Positions 24,601-34,770 of a stretch of 64,000 nt of DNA are shown piece after piece. Source of the DNA: Nomia melanderi (lineage: Eukaryota > Arthropoda > Insecta > Hymenoptera > Halictidae). The notes under the pieces were generated by a model that did not search any database, was not told where the DNA came from, and saw only the letters and a program-made list of their open reading frames with translations. The position numbers and the translations under genes are program-made. Position 1 is the first letter of the stretch. Each line of letters starts with the position of its first letter. The stretch spans positions 2,356,001 to 2,420,000 of the forward strand of contig NC_134999.1 of the NCBI RefSeq assembly GCF_051020985.1, read 5' to 3'.

Positions 24601-25434
24601 TTGTAAAAATAATTTTATTGTAATTTGAAACTATAAGCATTAACAGTATGTTATATGATAAATATTTATAACATTTTATTTTTAATAGTTATTTATTGAT
24701 TAAAGTAACTGTAAAGAAACAGTAAGCTTATAATTTTATCAGACAGTGTATATACACAACAGTGATTTTCAATATCCTATATATTTGTATATCACTTATG
24801 ATCTTCTGTTCTTACACATTACAGCATTTTGCAGCCATCACAGATATTGGATGTTCTGGGCGGAGTCACTTCAGAATGAAATAGGTTTCTTAGCAGTTAA
24901 ATGCAGCGATAGTGTTAAGTTTGCATTAGGATTATGTGATTCTAAAGACATAATACCTATGGGGAGTTGCTACACCCTGGAATGCGTTAGTGTCATTTAT
25001 TTTTTCTTTTTAACACGTTTACTGTGGAACAGTTTGTGGAATCGAACAGAAATTGAAAAATTGAAGATTCAGGACTTACAATAACGACGAATCATTTAAC
25101 ATAACAATTGTCACCAAACAGTTTAAAAATGATTAAAACCAGATGGCTAAAGAATTCTGTAGTAACATAAATATTAGGACAGAATACGTTTGAACTTCCG
25201 AGTCTTCGAGAGAATTTAACTGCGTTTGCTGTCTCAAATATCTCAAGGCCATTCCATTTTTATTGTTATACTAGAAACAAAGTGACAGTTCGAAATTTCA
25301 ATGTATATGTACAGTTGTATGCATGTAATTATTTTTGTTCCCAGAACCGGTGTTTATTAGTTCGCACAAATGCGGAAAGTCCTTACACCATAGCAATATA
25401 CGGAACAGAGAGGATTTTAGTAACATTGCGGTGA
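21372..25434 (+). CDS. Pancreatic-lipase-family protein (lipase/phospholipase A1-like), four C-terminal exons
   Basis: Exons 21372-21611, 22655-22849, 24825-24985 and 25345-25434 join with matching phases (1, 1, 0) and GT-AG borders to give about 227 residues ending in TGA. Order of motifs: a TTVFAIDYSKL strand, the nucleophile elbow GHSLSG, GLDFADPLF with the acid Asp, a FVDVIHTD strand, CSHHRYW with the catalytic His, and the C-terminal LVRTNAESPY block typical of the family. Such proteins are usually secreted acylglycerol or phospholipid hydrolases. Two oddities stand out. The elbow reads GHSLS, not GxSxG, and GLDPAGP has become GLDFADP, so activity may be altered or lost. The N-terminal part with signal peptide and HGW loop was not found, so the gene is either split by a long intron or 5'-truncated. 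Introns hold a TTAA MITE (21698-21924) and a foldback element (23583-24452). An AATAAA lies at 25477-25482. Confidence 0.8.
21698..21924 (-). mobile_element. TTAA-type MITE, family E, in a lipase intron
   Basis: The left end is TTGACATTACAACTATC, decayed from TTAACACTAAAACTACC. The right end is GGTAATTTTAGTGTTAA. Inside the right end is GGGTCATTTTGACCC. It matches 41943-42168 along its length. Confidence 0.8.
22655..22849 (+). CDS. Lipase exon with catalytic Asp
   Basis: The acceptor is TTTTTACAG (AG at 22653-22654) and the donor GT is at 22850. The frame continues from the previous exon. It encodes GLDFADPLF, FVDVIHTDAEDYG and the RRIQPSCP turn that precedes the His region in lipases. Confidence 0.8.
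23583..24452. mobile_element. Foldback element with two 162-bp inverted arms
   Basis: The left arm, 23583-23744, begins TATATATGTTACGGTAAATG. The right arm, 24291-24452, is its near-exact reverse complement, ending TTTACCGTAACATATATA. The spacer is about 546 bp and contains no recognisable transposase; the 83-codon minus frame at 23638-23889 runs from spacer into arm and is not convincing. The element lies wholly within the intron 22850-24824 of the lipase gene. Confidence 0.85.
24825..24985 (+). CDS. Lipase exon with catalytic His
   Basis: The acceptor is CACATTACAG (AG at 24823-24824). CSHHRYWMFWAESL supplies the catalytic His and is followed by IIPMG, the family's MG turn. A GTTAGT donor at 24986 is preferred over read-through: it keeps frame with the next exon, whose translation is clearly lipase. 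The open frame on to 25084 adds residues unlike the family. Confidence 0.75.
25345..25434 (+). CDS. Lipase terminal exon
   Basis: The acceptor is TTCCCAG (AG at 25343-25344), read in phase 0 as NRCLLVRTNAESPYTIAIYG and ending at TGA 25432-25434. The block matches the usual lipase C-terminal pattern G-x-YYLRTNxxSPY. It is too short for simple ORF listing. Confidence 0.7.
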   Translation, partial: NRCLLVRTNAESPYTIAIYGTERILVTLR

Positions 25435-25476
25435 ATATATTATTATTCCGCATAAATATGAAAGTGAAACAATCTG

Positions 25477-25482
25477 AATAAA
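25477..25482 (+). terminator. Polyadenylation signal of the lipase gene
   Basis: AATAAA 43 bases after the TGA, followed by an AT-rich stretch. Confidence 0.45.
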
Positions 25483-25744
25483 CTTCAATATACTTTATTT
25501 ATACATAATCAATTGAAATGAAACTTACTGTGTTACTGAGAACTGGGTTCTTGGACACTCTAGTCCATTAACGAAATAAGCGTTGCTGAAAATACTTTTC
25601 GAAAACTTTATTAATTTCTGCAACTAACACGGCCCCCAAAAGTTGATATAAATAGTTCAATTTTTATAGACATTTTCCATAAGGTAAGCATTTCTCGGAA
25701 AATTTGCATGGCAATTTTCAAAAGAGTTTTAACGATTACAAATG

Positions 25745-25760
25745 GCACTCAAAGGGTTAA
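25745..25760 (+). mobile_element. Right end of a TTAA-type MITE
   Basis: GCACTCAAAGGGTTAA matches the inverse of the TTAACCCTTTGAGTGC terminus. No left end was found with confidence. Confidence 0.4.
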
Positions 25761-26263
25761 TAATAGACTTTTCGAAACCCGTTATTTTGACGGATATGAA
25801 AGTTTATAAACACTATTTATTAACAATTTAAGTCGATTTTGATTGATTCAACTATGTGAATACGTATCCTAAATTTCAGATTTTAGAGATCTAATTTTAA
25901 AAATTTATGTGACTCAACATCCATTTTTCTAGGAACGATACAATGGAGTGGACAATAAACGTCTATAAAGATATGTAGTGGTAAATAAATGGACATTCAT
26001 TTCCAAATTTTTATTTAAAGAAAAAAGAATGATATAGAAAACATAATTTAAAGACACTGCTCCCTAAGTACTTGTATATTTATATATCTATGTACCTATT
26101 GTAACTATACAACATTTTAATTAACAACGAAAAATAATGCTATTGAACAATTTTCAACCGTGTTATTTGAAATTTCGTATAATTCAAGTGTCCTGTTATT
26201 TGAGGGTTGTTTTATTAACCTCTTATCTTATGATTTCACCACGAGTCTGTCTCGATATTACAG

Positions 26264-26807
26264 GGGAAGAAGTTAATGAAATATTTGTCGATGCGGTTTG
26301 TTACAGTGTGGTTCTAAATCGACGCGACGATCGAATTGATAAAATATTAGACATAATGGGAGTATGTTATACAAGCTTCGGAAATGTTTATAATCGTAAG
26401 TTTGATCAAGCTAAAGAAAAGTGAAAGTGGAACATGTAACCTTCGGGTGTAAGTACATTTTCAAAGTTTGAGTTTTTGTGGTACACGGTACCGCTAGCTA
26501 GATGCTTGGCAGGTTGGTTTATGACTGCTGGGGAGTTAATCCCTTTTGTATAATGGTTGGCCTGACCTTTCCTCACCCTCACCTCCTCGAATGGAAAATT
26601 TAGTACTGAGCAGACGTATGTTTATTGAATATGGGTACCTGCAATATGCCTGAGCACGTATTGTTAGTTGAACTGAGGTTTGAACAGTTCTCTCCGGAAG
26701 CTAGCCTTTCATTTTTGGCTATATCTTCGAGTGGAAGCTGCCATTTGCAAAATAATGAACAACTTTTGAACTTGTATTTGCATAAGAAATATTCACGTTC
26801 TGGATAA
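26264..26807 (+). pseudogene. Pickpocket-like DEG/ENaC channel relic
   Basis: The block 26264-26395 has an acceptor ATTACAG and a strong donor GTAAGT at 26396. It encodes 43 residues containing IDKILDIMGVCYTSFGN, close to the G-x-CYTFN signature in the extracellular domain of pickpocket sodium channels. A second block at about 26631-26800 contains SPEASLSFLAI, then SCHLQNNEQLLNLYLHKKYS. This resembles the family's later R-x-C-x4-E-x2-L-x5-YS pattern, where the channel would continue into its Cys-rich region. Here it ends at TAA 26805. Between the blocks the reading frames close, and neither transmembrane helix was found nearby. I therefore read it as a degraded fragment rather than a working channel. 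Family assignment rests on short motifs and could be wrong. Confidence 0.4.
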
Positions 26808-26921
26808 GGAATTTAAAATTGCTAGTCACGTCATATATTATTTCGAGCTTACAGTTAGCTTATAGGCAATTGGGTTATTCATTGATTTACAAAACATAAT
26901 CTTACCGTGATACTGATAATA

Positions 26922-27170
26922 TTAACCCCTTGCCCTGTAACTTATTTCTTAAATATGATCGATACAACTATTTTATCATTACTAATTTACTAAGAATAGA
27001 ACACATTTAATACTTATTCTGAGTTTACGTTTACTCCAAAGGTTAACGATTGTTAATAGAGAAGTAGTATTTAATTTACATTTAAAACAAATGAATAACA
27101 CTTCGACTTTCTAAATTCAGTTCAAAATTTTACCACGAGGCTGATATGGTATTATAGGACAAAGGCTTAT
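26922..27170 (-). mobile_element. TTAA-type MITE, family C, diverged copy
   Basis: It starts TTAACCCCTTGCCCTGTAAC. The other end (ATTATAGGACAAAGGCTTAT) is a decayed inverse of the family terminus. The subterminal TTATTTCTTAAATATGATCG matches the far end of the next element, so this copy is inverted relative to it. Confidence 0.6.
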
Positions 27171-27189
27171 TTCCTGAATTTCAGAATTT

Positions 27190-27410
27190 TTAACCCCTTG
27201 ACCTAGAATATCGTGTCAGACGCGTGACGAAAATTGTAAACTAAATTTGACAAATCTGAATGTTATTTATTTCTTACCTTTCTATTATCAATCGTTTTGA
27301 GTAAACGTAGACATAGAATGAGTATCAAAATTTTCTCTTTTTCTAATAAATTATTAATGATGAAGTTGTATCGATCATAGTTAAGAAATAAATCATGGGG
27401 CAAGGGTTAA
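27190..27410 (+). mobile_element. TTAA-type MITE, family C
   Basis: It runs from TTAACCCCTTGACCTAGAAT to ATGGGGCAAGGGTTAA, 221 bp, with intact TTAA at both ends and no ORF. Confidence 0.8.
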
Positions 27411-28003
27411 GTTTCCTTCGAAGATAAGTTTTCATAACTCAACTTATTGAATATAGGTCATACTAAGGGACCAGGTCTCCGTTACTATTAATTTGTAATC
27501 ACAAATTATAGTTATTATTTTATTTATTATCAAATTACATTTAAGTCAATTCGCGTACCAATTCAACTTATATTTAATTCATTCTAAAAAAAATGTATAA
27601 TATTAAATATATATATATTTCGTTTGCGTATATCTCGAAAACTAAAATCAACGATAACGTGTACAAACAAAAGTTATTCAGAATGATCTCGACAAAACAT
27701 TTTAAAATCATCAGAGTCTAATTTCACTAATTTATAGATACACTGTATACATTTTCTACTCCCTCATTTAGTATTAAGTTTCAATTATATTATAGTGTTT
27801 TATACTTATTTTCTACCCAGCCTTTTCGTTACTTTTAATTTCTCTCTTATATATCGGAAAATCACACGATCACAAAATTATCACACGTAGTCACGTTCTA
27901 TACATAACAACGCGTGAAAGGAACAGGAAAGTACAGAGAATCGCAGCCTACAGCGCTACGCATAGAAACCTACGGAGTGGTTCATAAAGATATCAAGATT
28001 ACT

Positions 28004-28443
28004 TTAACGCTAGAACCACCGAGCATTTAATATGATCGACAACATGTTAACCGTGTAAAAATTGTATCAATAAATTATTTCCAGTTTGTTCAGATTATAG
28101 TATTCAAACGAAACTATTTATTTTTAACACCGGTGACCCCCAACCAAATCGAATTACTATGATTCACTCGATTAAACGATGATTATTTGAAAAAGTGTCC
28201 ATATTAGAAATAATGAAACCTAAAACGGTGACGTTTCGCAAGACCATGCATGGTAACGCAGTTAAATAAAATACTTTAATATTGTATGTTTTTTTCTAAT
28301 TCATGTACCTTGCTTCGTGAAACCGCTCGACATTCAACATGTTAAAATCATTTTAAATATTCAATGCTATTTAGGTATCAATAATTGCGAAATCAGAAAA
28401 TCGAAACCAGTAATTTTGTCCAGCGCGGTAGTTCTAGCGTTAA
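28004..28443. mobile_element. TTAA-type MITE, family E2, split by a nested insertion
   Basis: The outer ends are TTAACGCTAGAACCACCG and GCGGTAGTTCTAGCGTTAA. At 440 bp it is about twice the usual length because a different MITE (28124-28345) lies inside it. The interrupted interior (AATATTCAATGC, GTATTCAAACG) matches the E2 copy at 54235-54460. Confidence 0.75.
28124..28345 (+). mobile_element. TTAA-type MITE, family F, nested in 28004-28443
   Basis: The left part, TTAACACCGGTGACCCCCAA, has lost a few bases of the family F end. The right end, GACATTCAACATGTTAA, is the family F terminus seen at 59096-59445. TTAA borders both sides. Confidence 0.65.
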
Positions 28444-28639
28444 AAGCGCTTACTAACACACACGCGCAGGAATAAATAATCTCATACTATTCCAGTTCCA
28501 ATATTAACTGGTTGGTTTTATCCGAACACGTTCACCAGCGTCCGTCGCAAAAATATCACGTCTCAGTTATCAGCATAGTTATCCCGACTTCCTTCATATT
28601 AAATAACGTGTCCTCAACTTTTATCACTACATTTTAATT

Positions 28640-29150
28640 AGATCTGAAGCACCGCGTAAAGATCAATTAAAAGAGTGTGATCTTAAGAGAAGCCGGACAA
28701 ATCAAGGTTATTGGCTGATTATGCCGATCCCTGTCTCACAGCGCGTATAATTATAGTGTGTTAATGGTCGTACGTGAGGAATGTGGAACAGACACGAGTA
28801 TCAGTCAGTCGAAGCGAGAGGCAGCGAGGATGTGAGCATTTTTCGTCGATCGATCTGGCCGCGTCCAGTCCGATCGGAGCCCGTGGAACGTATTTTTCGT
28901 GTAGATATGAAATTATGATAGCGACCTGCTGGAAGCTCTGTTGAATCGATTAACATCGACGGCTCAGCTGCGTGACTGAAGTAAAACGCCGGCGGGCTCT
29001 CGTGTCGGGGGCCTGAAGTGACGAAAATAAAGCGGTTTGTCGGCCAATGAGGAAACTTTAATATTTCGCCGACGGTTATACTGTGAAATCAGTAGGAAGG
29101 CGAAGGGAAAGAAGAGGTTAGATTTTGCACTGGTCATTTTGCAAAGCATA
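28640..29150 (+). promoter_or_regulatory. GC-richer promoter-like island
   Basis: GC rises sharply. At 28800-28815 ATCAGTCAGTCG contains the arthropod initiator word TCAGT. GATCG-rich sequence follows at 28845-28880, and a GTGAGC at 28831 could be a splice donor. No downstream coding exon was connected to it. This is suggestive only. Confidence 0.3.
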
Positions 29151-29220
29151 TACCTGAACCTTGATTTTCGCGGACTTTTTTTACGCGAGTCTCTGTTTTA
29201 CTGTATGATTAGAACAGAAA

Positions 29221-29403
29221 TTAATCCCTTGAGCTACAATATCGTGTCTGACATGTGACGAAAATTTTAAACTGAGCTTGAAAAAACTTAGTGTTGTTTC
29301 CTTTTTTAAATGTAAATGAAAATTTATTTTCTTAATAAATCATTAACTACAAAGTAGTAGAGTCGATCGTAATTAAGAAATAAATCATAAGGCAAGGGGT
29401 TAA
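29221..29403 (+). mobile_element. TTAA-type MITE, family C, short copy
   Basis: It runs from TTAATCCCTTGAGCTACAAT to AAGGCAAGGGGTTAA, 183 bp. The interior ACAATATCGTGTCTGACATG parallels 27190-27410. Confidence 0.8.
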
Positions 29404-29849
29404 TAATCCATATACAGTGTAATTAGAACATTGGAACATTATTTACGCGGTAGTTTTTACGCTCGATCTTAATTTACACGACCAGAAAATATATTCTCCT
29501 AGAAGCTTTTATTTACTGAATCGCGTGGACGTAAAGACTAGACTAGAGATGTGAATTTATGTTTCTTTTAATGTTTCATTATTCTTTTTGCTGAGCTATT
29601 CGAAATAAATACGTATTTCTAACATTTATATTTGGCCAGGCACGAAGGTTTTCAAATGAGTATATCATTCAGGTAAATTTGGAACTTATAAAATTTGAAC
29701 CCGGCTAGGTGGACCTCAGTCGTGCACTTTCGGAATTATGAACACAACCTGATGGTCCTACCAGTTAATTAGCGTGTCGTGAAATTTAACAATTTCTATT
29801 TGGGCCTCCCTCATTCGTGCCTTTGTGACGGTTAAATTTGTGACTTAGC

Positions 29850-30190
29850 CCTCGAATTGCACGATTTCGGTTTAACACGATTGAAGAGCGGAAGAACTTC
29901 CATTTATACGGCATTTGCATTTCACTTCAACAAGGACAGGTTAGACAACTGCAAAAATTACATTAATTTTTTGTTTCTTTGTGAATTGCATGCGCAATCT
30001 TGTTGGATGAAAATGAACTTTTATGTAAAAAAATGTATGTAACTTTTTATTTTCTAAAAAAGTAAATAATACTGTTCCATATCGATTTGTTAAATTTATA
30101 ACATGTGTATTTCTTTTCAGTGTGCATTGTGGACTCGAATTGCTCGATTTCAATTTACACGGCATTTTCGAAAAACCAATTTACCTTGTA
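29850..30190 (+). repeat. Dispersed repeat R1, first copy
   Basis: About 220 bp from 29955 onward matches the reverse complement of 55010-55240 (shared AAAGTAAATAATACTGTT, CAATCTTG, CACGATTTC/CTCGATTTC). AATTTACACGGCATTTTCG near 30165 looks like a pogo-type end. The short frames on both strands (29857-30042, 29941-30165) follow the repeat and are not treated as genes. Confidence 0.65.
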
Positions 30191-31540
30191 AATTGAGGGT
30201 TAGATGTACCGGATTTTATTTCTTGTGTATTATATATTTAGGAAAGTTGAGGCTATTTTGAAGTTGAAATCGTAGAAACAAATGATATAGACTTACGACG
30301 AAATCGATTACTTTCTCTTTCAATCCACCAGTCTGATCTGTTGTTTTTATTTAAGATCACATTTACTTTACTGTTACTAATGACTACATTTACATCTGTC
30401 GATACATAAATGTAAGGTGTAGGCTATAATTTGTAAGACGAATACAAACTATTAGATAATTAATTAATTAGTAATCTGTAGTGTTCATTATCAGTCTATT
30501 TTCTTAATGTATCATTACGTAGATTTAGTTCTTCAAAATACAGTGAAAACACGTAATAGACCCTTTCATTATTTAGAGCTCTTTAAAATTTTTTAGAAGC
30601 TTTACAGTTAGATAGTAAAACTATTCATTCTTTCATATACGAATTAGTTAATAGGCTTTCAGTGGATTTAGTAGATATTTCGTAAAATTAGACAGATGGT
30701 TATCTAATTCAAAATAATTACAGAAATTACACTCCTCTGATTTTTTTTAATCATGAAATATGAATTATATGTGAAATACTAATATGAATAAATTACTCGT
30801 CTCAATTAAAAAAGAATATTTATCTTTAATGAAACAGGGTTTGGTAAACTGCATTTAATAATCTCTTTCAATGCTCTTGAAGATGTTAAAAGATGTCACT
30901 TACAATTAGACCAAATGTTTTATGGCAGTTAGATAAGTTCATATGTCTCGATTTAATTTTATGTAAAATCAAACTCATCTAATTAGAGGATATAATATTC
31001 TTCGAACTTTCTCGGTTTGAAATTTGCAAACTTTTGAGTTCATTTTCTCCTGATTACGTAACAGTTTTTGGTTTTCTTTCCAGAAAATAGAATATTTGAA
31101 TGCCTCGCCAACGAATTTTTAGTAGCAAACAGAACATAATAATTAGCAATATGTCAGGGTGGTCTCTGGAACTGCAACGACACCCAATATAAATTCACCG
31201 CCTTTATGATGCAGATAATATATAGTAGCGATGTACATTTCTCCGTTTAGGGCAAACTTACAGATGAGTTGCTCGCATCTGTGTTACTCGAGTCTACGAG
31301 GGTTTATGATACGTGAACTGCTATTAAGGAGCAGGAAGGAGCTCTAAATTCTCTGTTTTCTCATTTGGAGTTTGAAGTTCTTCTGGCAATAAATGGAAAT
31401 TAACGCGCATTGAAATTCTTAATCTAAAAAATCACCAACGAATCAGATTCGCATCATAAAATCATATCTAAACCTTTTTTATTCTGTAATATTAAAAATC
31501 TTTTAGAATTCTGTACGTTTTTTATGTCGCTACAGGATGA
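30191..31540. other. AT-rich intergenic stretch, nothing recognised
   Basis: No frame above 60 codons, no repeat ends and no RNA genes were seen. Confidence 0.5.
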
Positions 31541-31920
31541 ACAGATAACGATATATACAGGATGTTCAAATATGGTCCTGCCAAGACGTCATCAGTGACC
31601 CTGGGCCGCAGATTCTTCACACGAGCTGAGAGCGATGAATTTTTCAATCGCAAATTGCATGTCCCCTATTGCTCGGTAGCAACGAATTTTCTCGCCAGCC
31701 GGCTGACTGACTACCTCAATTGTGTATCAGCTAACACCAGTACAAACAATGATTGACAGTTGGTCAAATGGGAGATAAAAAGTATGACAAAAACAAATAA
31801 GTCGATAGAATCGACTGTTCTCTTACGCCTCAGCGGATCAGGAAAATAGGAGAGCGAGGTCGCGTGCCTTGCGTACCCAAGGGACGCCAGTTTGTCACCC
31901 CTGATCTACCCCCCTAAAAT
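31540..31920. other. GC-richer segment beginning with a transposon-like end
   Basis: It opens with ACAGGATGTTCAAATATGG, similar to the ACAGGGTGTTC ends of several insect repeats. The 64-codon plus frame (31562-31756) has no recognised domain. It is probably the end of an unidentified retroelement or transposon. Confidence 0.3.
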
Positions 31921-32376
31921 TCCCCGTGCTGCTTCGTGACGACGAATATGGTACACAACTCGAAAATTGTTATGAATATGTGAGTGTATGTATTTACATA
32001 CATACACGGTGCCCGTTTCAACAAGTTGGCTGCGACGAAATACTTCTGCGTCTTATGTATCACTTATTCTTTTGCAGCGAATATAAAAAGGAACAGTTAT
32101 CAATTATTTGGTACCACAATCTTTGCGTTACACTGTTATCCAGTTATTTACGCTAGTTATTTTCAAGTAATTTGGAAGCATTTCCGGAAATATTCGTTAT
32201 TTCTTATGTATAATATATATTTCGTATACAATACATATAGCATAGTATAGTATGTATAGTACATATTTCTTATGTATAATGTAATAATATAATGTATTCG
32301 TTATGGATTATTTATTTTTTCAGATAAATATGTTATTCTTCGTTGCTTTGCTTTGGTTTCCCATTTAAATAAACCC

Positions 32377-32676
32377 TGCATTTGTCCTGCGTTTGATAAG
32401 TACACATTTCACTTTTTCATTTCACTGCACGCAAAACGAGAGATATCTCGATATAAATTCCACAATTAACAGGTTAACCCCTTGGCCTACGATTTCTTCC
32501 TCAACTATCGCGATGCGTATTCGCATAATCGCACGAATGAAAATCGACTTAAACTGTTACTAAATAATGTTTAAAAAATTCGATATCCATCAAATTGACA
32601 GGTTCCATAAATCTAGTGCTAAATTGAGAAGAATTCAGTAATATTTATGTTAAATGCTCGGTAGTTCTAGCGTTAA
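32377..32676. mobile_element. Abutting TTAA-type MITE remnants
   Basis: A family J remnant (GCGTTTGATAAGTACACATT to TTAACAGGTTAA at 32477) meets a family C left end (TTAACCCCTTGGCCTACGAT, from 32474), and the two share one TTAA. The right boundary at 32659-32676 (CGGTAGTTCTAGCGTTAA) is an E2 terminus, so three families have been pieced together. Confidence 0.5.
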
Positions 32677-32689
32677 GTGCAAAGTGCAC

Positions 32690-33140
32690 GTATGCAAAAC
32701 AGAATGCCCTAAGTGGGCGAGCTGTCGTGAGTTCAATCGAATTTCCTGATTACAATTAATGCCATTCGGCCTCCTATTAATTGTTCTTATAAAGTGCTTC
32801 CATTTGAGTCACTAACTAGTCGCGCGAACCGCGCAAAATGATCTCGCGGAAAGAAAAAAACGCTGAAAACTGGCGAGGACATTAATTAGCTGTGCACCGG
32901 CTGTCCCGGCAGCGATCGATAAATTAGAAGTTTCCTTTGATTCGAGACACCGATAATAATCAGCTACCGAAGCCACTTTGTCGCTTATGAAACGTTCGGT
33001 GAATTATCCTCCGACTTCTTGTCGCCGTTGAATTGGAAGCAAGCTGCCGGCACGATTTCACTTGCTCGGTGAATGAAGTCGTTACGGTGGACTAAAGTCC
33101 GTGAAAACTCTGGTGACAGCGTCGGTCTGTATTGATTAAG
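32690..33140. other. GC-richer island, possible conserved non-coding element
   Basis: Balanced base composition with TTAATTAGC and ATTA words, and no open frame of note. It differs from both the surrounding AT-rich DNA and the MITE families. Confidence 0.3.
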
Positions 33141-33689
33141 AAAGAGAGTTTCGATCTGGATCATCGGTGAAGCAACAAATAATGCTCTGTTTCTATACGC
33201 ATTTCAGACAGAAAATCGTACGTTACCGTTTGCGAAAGATTTGTATTTTTAAGGCATTTAACAAATTAGTTCCACGCTGTTCGATTTCTAAAATATTTAG
33301 AAAAATGCATGTTTATATCTTGCAAATCGGATTAGGACTCCACATATGAATCAAAGCTTTTTAAGATATATTTATGTAATTCATAATGCTAAATACCTCA
33401 AGAGAAATCTTACTGATGTTAATTTCTACTGTTTAATCTATTTCCAGAAAAAAGTAATTAATTTTGACGTAAATTTATAACTTAATATCTACGTACTATA
33501 AAATTACATTTTTAAAAATATTTGAAATTCATTCCGAAGGAGTTTCTACAACTTTGTTACTGTAATTTTATAATTACTTAACTGTTGTAAATATATTTCA
33601 ATATTTTATTAAACTCAAATGAATTAAATGAAGTATCTTTTATTGGTAAATAATATGTGTTGCGTGATAAACACTAATGTAGACACAGA

Positions 33690-33776
33690 ACATACATAGA
33701 ATTTTTCAATAAATAACACTAACAAAATAATTAGATCGATCAAAGTTGAAAAATAAATCATAAGGCAAATGGTTAA
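33690..33776 (+). mobile_element. TTAA-type MITE remnant, family C right end
   Basis: It ends AAATCATAAGGCAAATGGTTAA, preceded by GATCGATCAAAGTTG. This matches the right parts of 27190-27410 and 29221-29403. The left boundary is lost. Confidence 0.5.
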
Positions 33777-34508
33777 TTCAAATAATCGACGTTCTGCCGT
33801 AAACTGAATACGTAGACATTTTTTGGGCCTGTTGTATATCTGACAAGAGAAATCAAAGAATCTGTTGTTCGCAAAACAATCTGGAGAAGTGGCTCCCAAG
33901 GAAGATACATACGAACTTCAGATGGTGGTCGCATAAATATCGACTGGTCTTTTTCAAGATCATTTAAATGCATTGGCTGATCATTAAAATACTGGACGGA
34001 TAATCTAGAGACGACCATTCATCATCATTTTTCGCGTGCTTTCTCTGTATTCTTCAATCCGTGGTGTGCACGCATAACCGGTGGCTTCTTGCGAGCATGT
34101 TCCTCGTAATTAAATCACGATTCCGGGAATCTGCGCAGATACTCCTCGGAATATAGAAAACAGAATTCTAATCGATTTTCTGGGACCTTGTACTTCGAAA
34201 TCTTTGTCTATCTGGAAATCCGCATAAATCGCTGATGGAAGTTCGTCCATTTATTCGTACTTTTGTTATAATGAATTAATGTTTCATCATTAAAATGAAA
34301 CAGATAGAACTTGAACCTGCACGCTGTCAACGATATTAATTGCAAGTATGAATAGGTAATATACACACGTTAAGCTACAGTCATCTTTCAATTTGTATTG
34401 ACACTAGAAATGTATTTATGTCGGAGTCGTAAAATTCTCGGACACGTGTGAGATGATGTGTAATGATAACAAGAACAAACAAAAACATGATAATTATGAT
34501 ATAAAATA

Positions 34509-34770
34509 TACACTGTCGGTCAAAAGTTTTGGACCACTTGATATGTAATGTCACAAATTTTTTAATTTCATTTAAAATCATTTTTATTACATACCTCATA
34601 AATGTATAAAATAAAATAAGAAAAATTATGTATCCTTATATTTGACTAATACACACATTTCCATATTCATTTATCATGCGCAAAAATTCTCCAATAAACT
34701 TTATTTACAAAAAAATGAGAATTTCTCTTTTAATCGATGTATCGGTCTCAGATTTTTTACTGACAGTGTA
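34509..34770. mobile_element. Tc1-type MITE, 262 bp
   Basis: The left end is TACACTGTCGGTCAAAAGTT. The right end, read inward, is TACACTGTCAGTAAAAAATC. TA is present at each border and no transposase remains inside. It is distinct from the Tc3-like element at 1-1021. Confidence 0.75.

Noticed and set aside
24986..25084. Read-through of the third lipase exon to TAA 25084
   Set aside because: The added residues do not resemble lipases, whereas splicing at GTTAGT 24986 to 25345 gives a family-typical C terminus in frame.
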